NCBI GenBank assembly: GCA_039519185.1 | Contig: JAZGSX010000010.1 | Span: forward strand, 992,001 to 1,056,000 | Origin: Astragalus membranaceus | Taxonomy: Eukaryota; Streptophyta; Magnoliopsida; Fabales; Fabaceae | DNA: 64,000 bases | Reading direction: 5' to 3' | Shown: positions 28,245 through 38,899 of the stretch, piece after piece | Layout: every line of letters begins with the position of its first letter | Position numbering within the stretch: the stretch's first letter is position 1 | Made by a program: the position numbers and the translations under genes | The notes under the pieces: model-generated | The model's input: only the letters and a program-made list of their open reading frames with translations | Told to the model about the DNA's origin: nothing | Database searches by the model: none

Positions 28245-30758
28245 TGTAACACCCTAAAATGATTTAATTAAAGGGGATGGCATTGGAAATACCGGAACTG
28301 CAATTAACGGCCCAAGAAGCCCAAGCCCATTGGCTTAGGCGCTCCTTAGGTGCTGGGGGTCTAGGTTTTCGCCTCAGTTGTACCAAAAGAGAGAAAGAAA
28401 TCGAAGGAGAGGAGAAGAGAAAGAAAAGGGCGATCTCAAGCTAAGGAGTTAGGGTTTCGTTCATCTTGATTCTAGGTAGGAGTTCCTAGTCCTTTCTTAT
28501 TCGATTTTCCTTCTCTTTCAAGTGTTTAAGTTTTCGATTTCCTAACCCTTACTCTTGTTGATCCTTCGTGATGGTCCAAGAGAGAGAGAGAGAGGGCGCG
28601 ATCGTGAGAGAGGGAAGAAGAAGGAGAAGATTCTTTGTTGCGGTGGTTTGTCGGTGTTTCGGTGGAAAGAGCTCTATTTTCGGCATAATCAAGGTAAGGG
28701 GAGTCTCACTCTATAATAGAGAGTATAATAGGTTGTATGTAGATCATAGGGTCTTATTTGATGTTATTTGATAATGGTTTGATTGTTTGGATTGGTTGAA
28801 ATTGATGAATTGTATGATGAAATCGATTTCCTATGCTAAGGTTAGGGTTTCATACCTTGATTTTGTGTCTTGATGTGTTCTTAATGTATAAGTGTGAAAT
28901 TGAAGTTGTTGGTATGAGCTTAACATGTTTTATGATTGTTGTTGTGATTTGATTTGGAAAAGAAATTGGGAATTTGATGTTTGGTGAGGGTTGGGACGCA
29001 TGGGGCGCCAAGTGCCTAGGGAAATGGCGCCCTGTGTACTGTAGCAGTGAGTTTGTGTTGTGTTGCGTTTGTTGTTTGCTGCCTGGGCGCTGTTCTGGTT
29101 GCTGGGTGCGTGTGCGGTCTGTGCAGGGCGCCAAAGTGGCTGCCCTGTGGCGCCTGGGGTGGCGCCAAGGTGCTGCCTGTGTCTAGATATGGCGCACAAA
29201 AGGTGTTTTTGGGTAAAACTCAGTTTTCTAAACATATTTTCCCGAGCCAAATTTTGTATTCACCTGCCCAAATTGTATTTTAAGCAATGTGGCTAAGGTA
29301 TTTTCAGTTTTGCACGCGTTGTTTTGAAATGGTCCTATTGGGCATAGTTTTAGCTTGTGTAAAGGGGGCTTTGCGTGTAAATCAATTTCTAAGCATATTT
29401 TCCCGAGCCAAACTTTGTATTCACCTGCCCAAATTGTATTTTAAGCACTGTGGCTAAGGTATTTTCAGTTTTGCACGCGTTGTTTTGAAATGGTCCTATT
29501 GGGCATAGTTTTAGCTTGTGTAAAGGGGGCTTTGCGTGCAAATCAATTTCTAAGCATATTTTCCCAAGCCAAATTTTGTATTCACCTGCCCAAATTGTAT
29601 TTTAAGCACTGTGGCTAAGGTATTTTCAGTTTTGCACGCGTTGTTTTGAAATGGTCCTATTGGGCATAGTTTTAGCTTGTGTAAAGGGGGCTTTGCGTGC
29701 AAATCAATTTCTAAGCATATTTTCCCGAGCCAAATTTTGTATTCACGTGACCAAATTCCATTTTGAACATTTTGGCTAGAGCGGTTTTAATTTTTCAGGT
29801 AGCCCACTCTGTTTGGTCCTTGTGAGGGGTTCTAGTCCTCTAGTTGAGTTTAGTCTTAGAGACGTGATTGAGATGAGATAATAAATGAGTTGATTGATGA
29901 TATCATGGGGATATGGGCCGTGGGGGCCAGAGTCATGGGGACTCAATTGATTGATGATGAGGCCATGGGGGCTATAACTAAGATTAATAAAGAGGTGATA
30001 TATGATGTATGGACTGTGTCGTTAAGAATTGTGATTGTGATCTTTGTCATGGAGTCTCATGCATACATAAGGCTGAGGTCTGAGTTTATATTGTGATGAT
30101 AAGGCTGCGGTCTGAGTTCTATATTGTGATGATAAGGCTGCGGTCTGAGTTTGATATTATGATGATGAGGCTGCGGTCTGGGAAAATGGTACCACATGCA
30201 TAACTGTATTGCATACTTTCTCATGATAAGCATGTGAGTTGTTGGTTGTATGAACTATGCTACTGTGTGACTGTATGAGTGTGATACTATGATAAAATAT
30301 ACTTCTTATTATAGTCTTTATTATGTGGTTAGAGACTCACCCTTCTGTTGTTGTTTACCACAGGTAGCCCTGAGTGAAGGCTTACTCCCTTCATTCCCGA
30401 GTCGGTCTGCTCTGATACGTGACACCTAGGGGGTGGGCTTAGGATTCTAGTGTTATTCCTTTTTGCTGTTGAACTATATATGTGTTGATTTAATAATTTT
30501 GATGAGGCTGTTGTTCGACACTTTTGAGATTATGGTATTTTCCGCCGTGTCACATTCATTTTCTAGTGCGTGGATTTTATTGATGAATTCTTGAGTATTC
30601 CATCCCATTTAAGGGTGTTGCGTATTATAAAGATGGAATGAAAGCTTATGCTGATTTTGTCGTCGTTAGATTAAAGTTATGTGTAGCATTCCATTGAAAA
30701 TGAAATTTTGAAACTTTGATATTTATGATAAATAGCCGGGTAGAAATGGGGTGTTACA
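28245..30758 (+). repeat. Tekay-F 3' LTR
   Basis: Partner of 21334-23720. Compared with the 5' copy it lacks 72 bp near the start, including the TATAATATAG-like segment, between matching TTTAATTRA words. It keeps 40 bp that the 5' copy lost between GTGA repeats (near 28946-28986), and has one more 161-bp unit. Donor CAAG^GTAAGGGG (28694) and acceptor CCACAG (30363) are preserved. Confidence 0.94.
29228..29773. repeat. 161-bp tandem repeat in 3' LTR (3 full copies plus part)
   Basis: Unit starts at 29228, 29389, 29550 and 29711, each 161 bp apart. Same unit as 22351-22735 but with one more copy. Confidence 0.93.
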
Positions 30759-30763
30759 CCAGA

Positions 30764-31722
30764 GGACTGGCAATATTACACGTAAAGGGGAGATGCCACT
30801 GAACCCCAAACTTGAAGTAGAAGTGTTTGATGGTTGGGGCATTGACTTCATGGGATCTTTCCCACCATCTGATTCTTGTCAATATATTTTGGTGGCGGTT
30901 GACTATGTTTCTAATTGGGTAGAAGCCATTACCACTTCAAAAAATGATTCTCAAACTGTGGTAAAATTTGTGGAGAAATACATTTTCTCAAGATTTGGCG
31001 TGCCAAGAGTCTTGATCAGTGATGGGGGTAGCCATTTTTGTAACACTCAGCTTAGCAATGTACTATCCATGTATAGTGTAAAGCATAAAGTGTCAACCCC
31101 TTTTCATCCTCAGTGCAATGGTCAAGTAGAGGTGTCAAATTGAGAAATCAAGCGAATCTTAGAGAAGACAGTGGGGAACTCAAGGAAGGATTGGGCAGTG
31201 AAGGTAGACGATACACTCTGGGCATACAGGACAGCTTATAAGACACCTTCAGGTATGTCACCTTACCAATTGGTTTATAGAAAATCTTGACATTTGTCGG
31301 TTGAACTTCAGCACAAGGCGTATTGGGCAGTGAAATTATTGAATTTTGACCCCCCATTAAGTGTAGAAAAGAGGATCCTACAACTTCATGGGTTAGATGA
31401 GATGCATATTCATGCATATGAGAACAATGGGATCTACAAAGAGAAAATGAAGGTGTACCGTGATTAGAAAATTCCAAGAAAAGAATTTCATCCTGGACAA
31501 CAAGTGTTGTTGTTTAACTCTAGACTCATGTTGTTTCCATGGAAATTAAAATCCAAGTGGTCAGGACCTTTTGTCGTCAAAGAAGTCACACCGTATGGAG
31601 CAATAGAAGTGGAAGAGCCAGAGTCCAAAAGATCTTTTAAAGTCAATGGACAAAGACTCAAGCCATACCTTGGTGATGCGGTGGAAAAAGCTAAAATGGT
31701 TCTCATTTTGAGAGACCAATAA
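30764..31722 (+). pseudogene. Athila-A integrase C-terminal part, three nonsense codons
   Basis: Continues the integrase interrupted at 21333: GWGIDFMGSFPPSD and VLISDGGSHFCN carry the catalytic aspartates, then CNGQVEVSN carries the glutamate. In one constant frame there are stops at 31141-31143 (TGA), 31288-31290 (TGA) and 31465-31467 (TAG). The frame then reads to its natural end LILRDQ at 31722. Against Athila-C (56150-57051) the alignment is gap-free over most of its length, so these are point mutations in a decayed copy. Confidence 0.9.
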
Positions 31723-31734
31723 GGCCCTAAAAGG

Positions 31735-31781
31735 CGTCAAGCTAGTGACGTTAAAGAAGCGCTGAGTGGGAGGCAACCCAT
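31735..31781 (+). other. Conserved double hairpin after Athila pol stop
   Basis: CGTCAAGCTAGTGACG (31735-31750) can fold with CGTCA pairing TGACG. GTGGGAGGCAACCCAT (31766-31781) folds with TGGG pairing CCCA. The same block, with nearly the same spacing, follows pol in Athila-C. It begins 12 bases after the stop codon. Function unknown. Confidence 0.7.
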
Positions 31782-32106
31782 GGGAAAGGAAACAAGTCTT
31801 TATTTTATTTTAAAGTCTTTATTTTAATTTTAATTTATATGTTTTGAAAAAAAGGGGCTTGCAGTTCCCGTCGCGAACTACTCATATCGCGTCGCGATGG
31901 AAAATGCATTTTCAAAATCAGAAGCTTTTGCGACGCATTGCGTCGCGATACCCACACGTCGCTTCGCGATGCGAGTATTAAAACAGACATTCAGCGCTAA
32001 AACGCGAACTGTATTTGGCTCTCTTGTCTTTTGCTCTCTTGCCCTCTCGTGTGTGGTGGAATTCCATCCCATTGTAACTGACTTGGCAATTCTCCATAAA
32101 TTTCAG

Positions 32107-32351
32107 GTATGTTATTCCTCTTGATCTTACATTTTAATCTAATTTTTGGTTTCATAAGTGCAATTTGTGGGTCAAAGAATTTTTGAACTCTAAGTTGAGT
32201 GGCTCTATGAAACTCTAGGATAGGTGATGAGTTTGTAAAGAAATGTTCCGAATTGTCAAGTTGTTGTGTGTATTACCTCTGAAATGGTGAAGTTGTAACC
32301 AATGGTTCTCTGAGAACTAATAAAAGTTTTGCAGGAATTTTTTTTATACAG
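32107..32351 (+). other. Putative intron before Athila-A env-like ORF
   Basis: ATTTCAG^GTATGTTATT at 32107 is a strong 5' splice site, and TTTTTTTTATACAG^GTG ending at 32351 is a strong 3' splice site with a T-rich tract; 245 bases. The env-like ATG (32360) follows 8 bases later. This would suit expression from a spliced mRNA. Confidence 0.5.
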
Positions 32352-32359
32352 GTGTGCTA

Positions 32360-33582
32360 ATGGGACAGACAACCAAGGCCGGTCCAACAAAGAGGAGGCA
32401 GGGGGATCCCTGCGAGGAAGAACCTTCGTTTGATGCCGACAAGTTCAAATCAGCTGATCATGAGAAGCGGTACCAAAGCATGGTGAAAGGAAAAAAATTT
32501 AATCTGGAGCGAGCTTTTGATCTCAGCACTGGCGAATTCCCTATCATAAGCTCCACGCTCCGGGAAATAAGTGGGCTCACTCGCAACTCTATGATCAAGG
32601 AGGCTAGCCAGAGCATAGTCAGAGAATTCTACGCCAATGCATACTGGGCAACTGATAAAGACAAGCCTTCAAGTTCCTTTGTTCCGGGCAAAAGTGTCTC
32701 CTACTCACCAAAAAGTATCAATCAATTGCTGGGGTTACCTGATTCATCACCATGTGCAATGAGAAGAGAATCAATGATAAAAAAGGAGCAGATTGATTAT
32801 GAGGGGCTACTGAGGGAATTGTGCCGTCCTGGAGCACAATGGGCCAAGTTTGTACCAGGGGTAAATAGTTTTCCCCGTCGCTTCAACAATATCGCATTGA
32901 AGCCTATCCCTAAGGCTTGGAATGCATTCTTCCATCAGAATATTGTGTCATGCTCCAACTCGTCAGATGTTATCGTCCTAAGGGCAATGGGCTATTGCCA
33001 ATCATGAAAGGGGAAAAATTAGACTTAGGGGAGATCATCTCAGAAAATATTGCTGAAATAGCTAAATGCCCTAAGGCCCGATTGGGGCATGCTTCACTTA
33101 TCCATGCTTTGTGCAAACAGCAGAACTGCCAGGAGAGCCCAGATGATCTACCTATTGAACCTAGGGAGCCAATAACAGCAGCATGGATTCTTAAGCAACC
33201 AGATGAGCCGATTGTGGGGCCAATTTTACAACAGGCACGCGAGCACTCACCTCCACACCAGCAGCAACCAACATCTCCAACTCATCAGCAACCAACAGCT
33301 CCAACTCATCAGCAACAACCTTATAGCGATCCCTCGTTCCAGTATGAGGTCATGATGGAGAACTGGTGCGAGATGACTATGCTATGTGAGCATCAGGGCT
33401 TGGATATCTCCTTCCTGGCAACACCCCGTGTTGCCGATGTTGCTCAGCAGTTTATGGCCCAGCGTAGAGGTGCTGACGCTGTAGGTCCATCATCATCAGC
33501 CCCAGCAGAGGAGCCGCAGGAGACACAGAATCCATTATTACTGGGGGATGACTACATTGAGCATCAGATCTCATTTCCTTGA
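32360..33582 (+). pseudogene. Athila-A env-like / third ORF, frameshifted
   Basis: Starts MGQTTKAGPTKRRQGDP and contains REFYANAYWATDKDKP, VPGKSVSYSPKSINQLLGLP, motifs of the 'putative plant transposon protein' domain found in Athila third ORFs. The frame is lost near 32960-33000, where the second frame takes over (LPIMKGEKLDLGEIISENI) and continues into a Pro/Gln-rich region (THQQPTAPTHQQQP) and an acidic end at 33582. It has no obvious signal peptide or strong membrane segment, so 'env-like' reflects position only. Role unknown. Confidence 0.75.
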
Positions 33583-34404
33583 GCAGGAGGGCTCACTGTT
33601 ACTATTTTCTTTCGTTTGAGACACATTTTGGGGTTATTATCTTTCTTTTTGTTTGGATTTTGCTTTTTGCATTTTGGATTGTACTATGCTGATATGACTT
33701 TTACAGTGATTTTTATGCACCACAACTTTGAACTCATAGCAGCATCTTCAATGATGATGATGATGATTGTGGTTGTTTAGCCGTAATATGTTTTGCATCT
33801 TACCATGTGATCACTTTCGCATGAAATTTTGTTTTTTCCCATCAGGTAGTGTCAGTTGTTTAAGACAAAGGATGGGGAAAATCTGGATCATCTGTTGGCA
33901 ATCTTCCGAGAGTTCAAACTCTTAAAATCCCAGCCGTGAGGTTTGAGCCTAAACACTTAGTTGTCTTACATTTGATTTATACACACACTGAGGATATTTT
34001 TCTTGGAAACCCAGAGCCCTTCAAACCACCTCATAAATACTTATCCCGTGTTAGCCCCATTGAGCCTTATTGCTTCTTTTTATTATTCTCTTCTGACATA
34101 GACCACACGAGGCAAATTAAATTCATAGTTTGTTCTCTTGACTTGGAGTTAGGTAGACAAGTGTATGCATGTGTGGGAAATATCTAGGTTTGGGGTTGCT
34201 CATGGAATAGCAACAAACGAAGTTTGGGGTGGTAGATACAAGAGAAAGGAGAAATAAAATTACAAAAAAGGGAATTGTGCCTAACTCCAAGTTTTTAACC
34301 TACCTACCCAAATAAGTCCTCGAATAGTGTGTGTGCATATCATTTTGTGTAGACTTTTCTAGAACTTGTTAAAGACTTGTACATGTAACATCCCTATGAC
34401 TACT
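33583..34404 (+). other. Athila-A 3' untranslated spacer
   Basis: AT-rich sequence with no convincing gene; the frame 33936-34187 has no recognised motif. It contains AAGTTTGGGGTGG (about 34217) and a 12-base TGTAACATCCCT (34384-34395) that matches the start of the Tekay-2 LTR 26 bases downstream. It continues at 42630 after the Tekay-2 insertion. Confidence 0.65.
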
Positions 34405-34409
34405 GTATA

Positions 34410-35976
34410 TGTAACATCCCTAATTTTTAAAGACTCGTACTATGATACCTAAGACTGAGTAATTATTTGTGGGATTAATTAGTCGCGTCTCGGGGATTAA
34501 TATGTCAAGGAATTTGTCAAGAAATCCTATTCTCCATTAAAGTGTGGCTGATTCACAATTTAAATGAGGAATTGGGGCTGAAGGGCAAATCTGTCTTTTC
34601 ACATCCCTAGTTATTAAAATATAATTATGTAGATTATAATTAATTACGAGCCGAAAGAATTGAGGGATTTCGGATCGGAACTGGATTAATCGAGAAAGCT
34701 TTATACCGAAGAGAAATTTCGACACTTAATGGGCCAGGGGTAGTTTGGTCATTTCTCAATCATTTAAACCCCCAGCCCATACACACCCTGACCACCCTCA
34801 CACTCTTACATTGTGCTCCAACTGATAAGAAAGAAAGAAAAAACTGAAAGGAAGAGCGAAAGAAGAAGGAAGGGGGGCGTGAGGAAGGAGGAGAAAGGGA
34901 GAAGGATCCTTCATCAAACCCAGCTGCATGTAAGTCTTCTAACCTTCCCCCTACTCCATTTTCGATTTCTAATCCAATGGTACCACTTTCGAAGTCTGAT
35001 TCTCACCCATTCTCTCTATCCCAATTTCTGTCTTATGGTTGAAATGATAAAGATGGTCAAGTTTGGAGCTGCCATCCTCTTGCATGTTCAAATGTAGCGG
35101 TGTAGAAGAAGATTTGCGCCTTGCATTTGGAATTGGAGAAAAATCTGGTGAAGTCAGTTGCTATAGTTCGATAGTTGCTGTGGGTGACTTTGTTGGTGCC
35201 TTTCAGTTCTCGTTCGTGCGCTTACTTTTCGGTCATTCCGTGTCTCGGTGGAAGCTCCTAGCGAAATCGTCAACGGGTGAATTCTACCCACGGATAGGGA
35301 TATTTTTTTGTGTCTTGAAAATATGTCAGTTTTCAGTCATAAGGCATTATCCTATTTTCCAAAGATTTAGGAACCGAAAACTGTTTTTGGGAAATATCGC
35401 GTTTTTACGGTTTCTATGGAATTGTTGAACAATTTACGAAGTTGTGATTAAATCGTTGAAATGAAATGATTTGTATACTATCTGGAATATCTTGAATTTT
35501 CTGAGTTTCAGGAGTGATTGATATTAGGAATCGAATTTGGCGAAAACGGAAAGCAGAATTGAGAAATAAGTGAATTTTGGTAACAGACACAGGTCGCACG
35601 GACCGTGCGCCCCTGGGCACGGACCGCGCCCCCCTGGGCACGGACCGCGCGCCCCTGGGCACGGACCGCGCGCCTTTTTTGGGTTGGCCTAATTGGAAAT
35701 AAAATGGGACGCACGGGTTGGATTGTGTGATTCTGGCAAATCACGCACGGGTCGTGCGCCCCTGTCACTGATTCCCGACTTCTCATTTCGAAGCTCCGTT
35801 TGATCCCGAACCTTTTCTAATCTCTTTGTCAATCATTTAAAAAGGAATTTCCTTACTGAAAACCTTATTATGAACTTGTTCAACTCATGGTTTTGAAAAA
35901 GAGCTTTGAAAGCCTATTTGATCGAAAAACCGAAACCCTAGTACGCGTGTGGGTACACCGACTTATGGACTGACTA

Positions 35977-36043
<67 letters not shown>

Positions 36044-36954
36044 GTCAATTGAATATGATTATAATGCCGGAGGTCTAATTTATGAATTCCTCTAAACGGA
36101 TTATAGATCGATATGGATATTGTTTATCCAATTAATATGTGATTCATCCTTTGGTGATCGAAAAGATATAAATTATCTAACTCTCGAGATTTGATATGTA
36201 TTGTCATATGTATCGCGTTGGGTGACGACCCGACAAGTAGCATACTAGGAAGGGAAGTCATGAGCCCTCACCCTAGGCCCTGTATACGTCTTGGCGTGGT
36301 CATTCGTGGGTTACCGGGATTAGCAAGCATTGTGCAGCCGGTTTGTGCTAAGTTAGACACATGGTCACCGGGATTAGCAAATTGTTGTGCAGCCGGATCA
36401 TGTTAAATTCAATTCACGATTTGCCGGGATTAGCAATTGTTGTGCAGTCGGCATTTCGATTAATGAATAAGACATTGTTATGCTAGCTTTTGTTGTAACG
36501 GTTTAATGAATTGAACCGAGTGTCAGTGAGGGGGCACGGTAGGACTCACTGAGATAATGTTATCTCACCCAAACCATATTTGTTATTTTTTAGAGAAGCA
36601 GGGAAAAAGGAAGACTATTGTGCACGACTAGTTGGTATACTCTCGGAGGTGCTGAAGACTTAGTCATATTTATCCTTTGTTCTTTTGTTGTTCTATTTGG
36701 TTGTATAAATTTGTAGTGGTTATGAGTTTTACGAAGCGCTTTATGTTTCTGTTTGGTTTTTGGACTTGGATATTGTATTCCGTTCGGTATGGAAACGATG
36801 AACTTCAACTTTATGAAGTAATGCTATTTCCGACTATGTGTTTATCTCGGAAAAAGTTTGTATGTCCAATACTTAAACAGGAACTGTGTCCTCTGAACTT
36901 TCGCATCTGTGCATCTTCGATTTCTCTACACATGAGAAATACCGGGGTGTTACA
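34410..36954 (+). repeat. Tekay-2 5' LTR
   Basis: TGTAACATCCC to GGGGTGTTACA. It contains ATGGGCCAGGGG (34729-34740) and AGCCCATACACACC, a GA-rich leader (34827-34905), donor-like GCAT^GTAAGTC (34930), clusters of CGCACGGACCGTGCGCCCC (35592-35765), a long (TA)n tract, GCCGGGATTAGCAA repeats (36300-36450) and an acceptor-like TTTTTTAG (36593). Confidence 0.92.
35978..36037. repeat. (TA)n microsatellite
   Basis: About 60 bp of nearly pure TA in the 5' LTR. The 3' LTR has only about 20 bp at 41688-41708, showing rapid length change since insertion. Confidence 0.95.
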
Positions 36955-36956
36955 TT

Positions 36957-36968
36957 TGGTATCAGAGC
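36957..36968 (+). other. Primer-binding site (initiator Met tRNA), Tekay-2
   Basis: TGGTATCAGAGC starts three bases after the LTR end. Confidence 0.92.
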
Positions 36969-36977
36969 GGTCCATCA

Positions 36978-38850
36978 TTGGGATTTCAGAATTACAGTGA
37001 TGCCTCTAGGAAGGGTTTAGGATGTGTTCTCATGCAGAATCAACATGTGGTGGCCTATGCATCTAGGCAATTGAAAACTCATGAGCGGAATTACCCAACT
37101 CATGATTTGGAATTAGCAGCCATCGTGTTTGCGCTAAAGATTTGGAGACACTATCTTTATGGTTCTCATTTTGAAGTTTTTAGTGATCACAAGAGCCTAA
37201 AGTATCTGTTTGACCAAAAAGAGTTGAATAATAGGCAAAGGAGATGGACTGAATTTTTGAAGGACTACGACTTTGAATTGAAGTATCACCCTGGGAAAGC
37301 CAGTGTGGTAGCAGATGCTCTGAGCAGGAAGTCAATCCACACGGCAAGGTTAATGATTCACGAGATGGCTTTGTTAGAGTCATTCAGAGACTTGAAGCTC
37401 AAGGTAGCAAGAAAGAGGGACCGCATTGTGTTGCTGCATATTCGGATAGCCAGTGTGTTAAGAGAACAAATCCGTGCAGCTCAAGGAGCTGATGTGAAGT
37501 TACAGTCTCGGAGAGGATCGCCAGATTTTACTGAGGATAGCGACGGCATGATTTGGTTTAATGGGAGGATTTGTGTTCCCGATGATGATGATATCAAAAG
37601 GCAAGTATTGAGAGAAGCTCATAGGAGTCAGTACTCTGTACATCTGCGATGCACCAAGATGTACCGAGACTTGAAGTTAATGTATTGGTGGCCTGGGATG
37701 AAGGCCGACGTTGCAGAATTTGTTTCTCGGTGCTTAACTTGTCAGAAGGTTAAGGCGGAACACCGAAGACCGGGTGGTCAGTTACAACCGCTAGATGTGC
37801 CAGTTTGGAAATGGGAAGATATCTCAATGGACTTCGTCATGGGTTTGCCGAGGTCATAGGCCGGCAATGATTCTATTTGGGTAGTAGTGGACCGATTGAC
37901 TAAATCCGCTCACTTTATTCCCGTTCGCTCTACTTATAAGGTTTCCAAGTTAGCAGATGAATATGTGAAGAACATAATCAGACTGCATGGGGTTCCAACG
38001 AGTATCGTGTCAGATCGAGATCCCAAGTTCACCTATAGATTTTGGAGGGAACTGAATGAAGCAATGGGGACGAGAGTGCTCGTTAGCACTGCATATCATC
38101 CTCAGACCGATGGTCAGACTGAGAGGACAATACAGACCCTTGAAGACATGGTGCGAGCATGTGTACTAGATAACGGGTCGAAATGGGAAGACCATCTTCC
38201 ATTAGTAGAATTTGCCTACAACAACAGTTACCACTCCAGTATTGGAATGGCGCCATTTGAAGCACTTTATGGTAGGAAGTGTAGAACTCCGTTATGTTGG
38301 TGGGAGATTGGTGAAGATAGGTTTTTGGGACCCGAAATGGTTCGTGAGACTACTGAGAAGATCAAGTTAATTCAAGTTAATTCGGCAAAAGAGTTATGCA
38401 GACAACCAAAGGAGACCGTTGGAATTTGAGGTTGGTGATCATGTGTTCTTGAAAGTTTCTCCAACCATAGGCACCGAGAGAGCCTTGCGAGCGAAGAAGC
38501 TCAGTCCTTGATATGTTGGACCTTTCCAATTCATCGAGCGGATTGGGCCAGTTGCCTATCGTCTCGCATTGTCTCCGGCCCTATCAAATCTCCATGATGT
38601 GTTCCACGTGTCTCAATTGAGGAAGTATGTTCCCGATCTGCATCAACCGTTGAGCGTTGATACGATTGACCTTCGACCGGATTTATCATTCCAACCTTAT
38701 CCTAGTCATATCTTGGAGCGTGGTAAGAAGACTCGGCGTTCAAGGACTATTCCGATTGTCAAGGTGGTCTGGGATGGATTCTCAACTGAGGAGGCTACCT
38801 GGGAGTTGGAAGAGGACATGCGTACTCGATATCCATATCTCTTTCATTAA
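36978..38850 (+). pseudogene. Tekay-2 pol remnant: RNase H, integrase, chromodomain-like end
   Basis: Opens at the first catalytic motif of RNase H (YSDASRKGLGCVLMQ) and reads through VVADALSRK and the integrase finger (HRSQYSVHLRCTKMYRD ... CLTCQKVK) to a TAG stop at 37857-37859. It continues in frame with the core (WVVVDRLTKSAHF, VSDRDPKFTYRFW, DGQTERTIQ). A frameshift near 38375-38395, beside a duplicated AATTCAAGTT word, and a TGA at about 38509 break the C-terminus, which ends VKVVWDGFSTEEATWELEED. Everything from Gag to RT is missing. A TAG and a frameshift exclude function. Confidence 0.9.
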
Positions 38851-38899
38851 GGTACGTCTTGTAAATTTTGAAGACAAAATTTTTAAAAGTTGGGGTGAT

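Larger units (their letters stand above)
21334..30758 (+). mobile_element. Tekay-F, complete Tekay/Del element with intact gag-pol
   Basis: Full-length plus-strand element of 9,425 bp with exact target duplication CCAGA (21329-21333 and 30759-30763). LTRs are 2,387 bp and 2,514 bp. The 127-bp difference is explained by one extra 161-bp repeat unit and a 40-bp segment in the 3' copy, a 72-bp loss in the 3' copy and a GA-repeat change. By eye I count a little over 20 substitutions between LTRs, about 1%, so it is older than Tekay-R1 but still recent. Primer site, single polyprotein and polypurine tract are all present. It is the best candidate for a recently active copy here. Confidence 0.95.

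Noticed and set aside
32360..33007. Athila-A third ORF considered as a true envelope glycoprotein
   Set aside because: I see no signal peptide, no strong transmembrane segment and no cleavage motif; the recognisable part matches a plant transposon domain. 'Env-like' is positional only.
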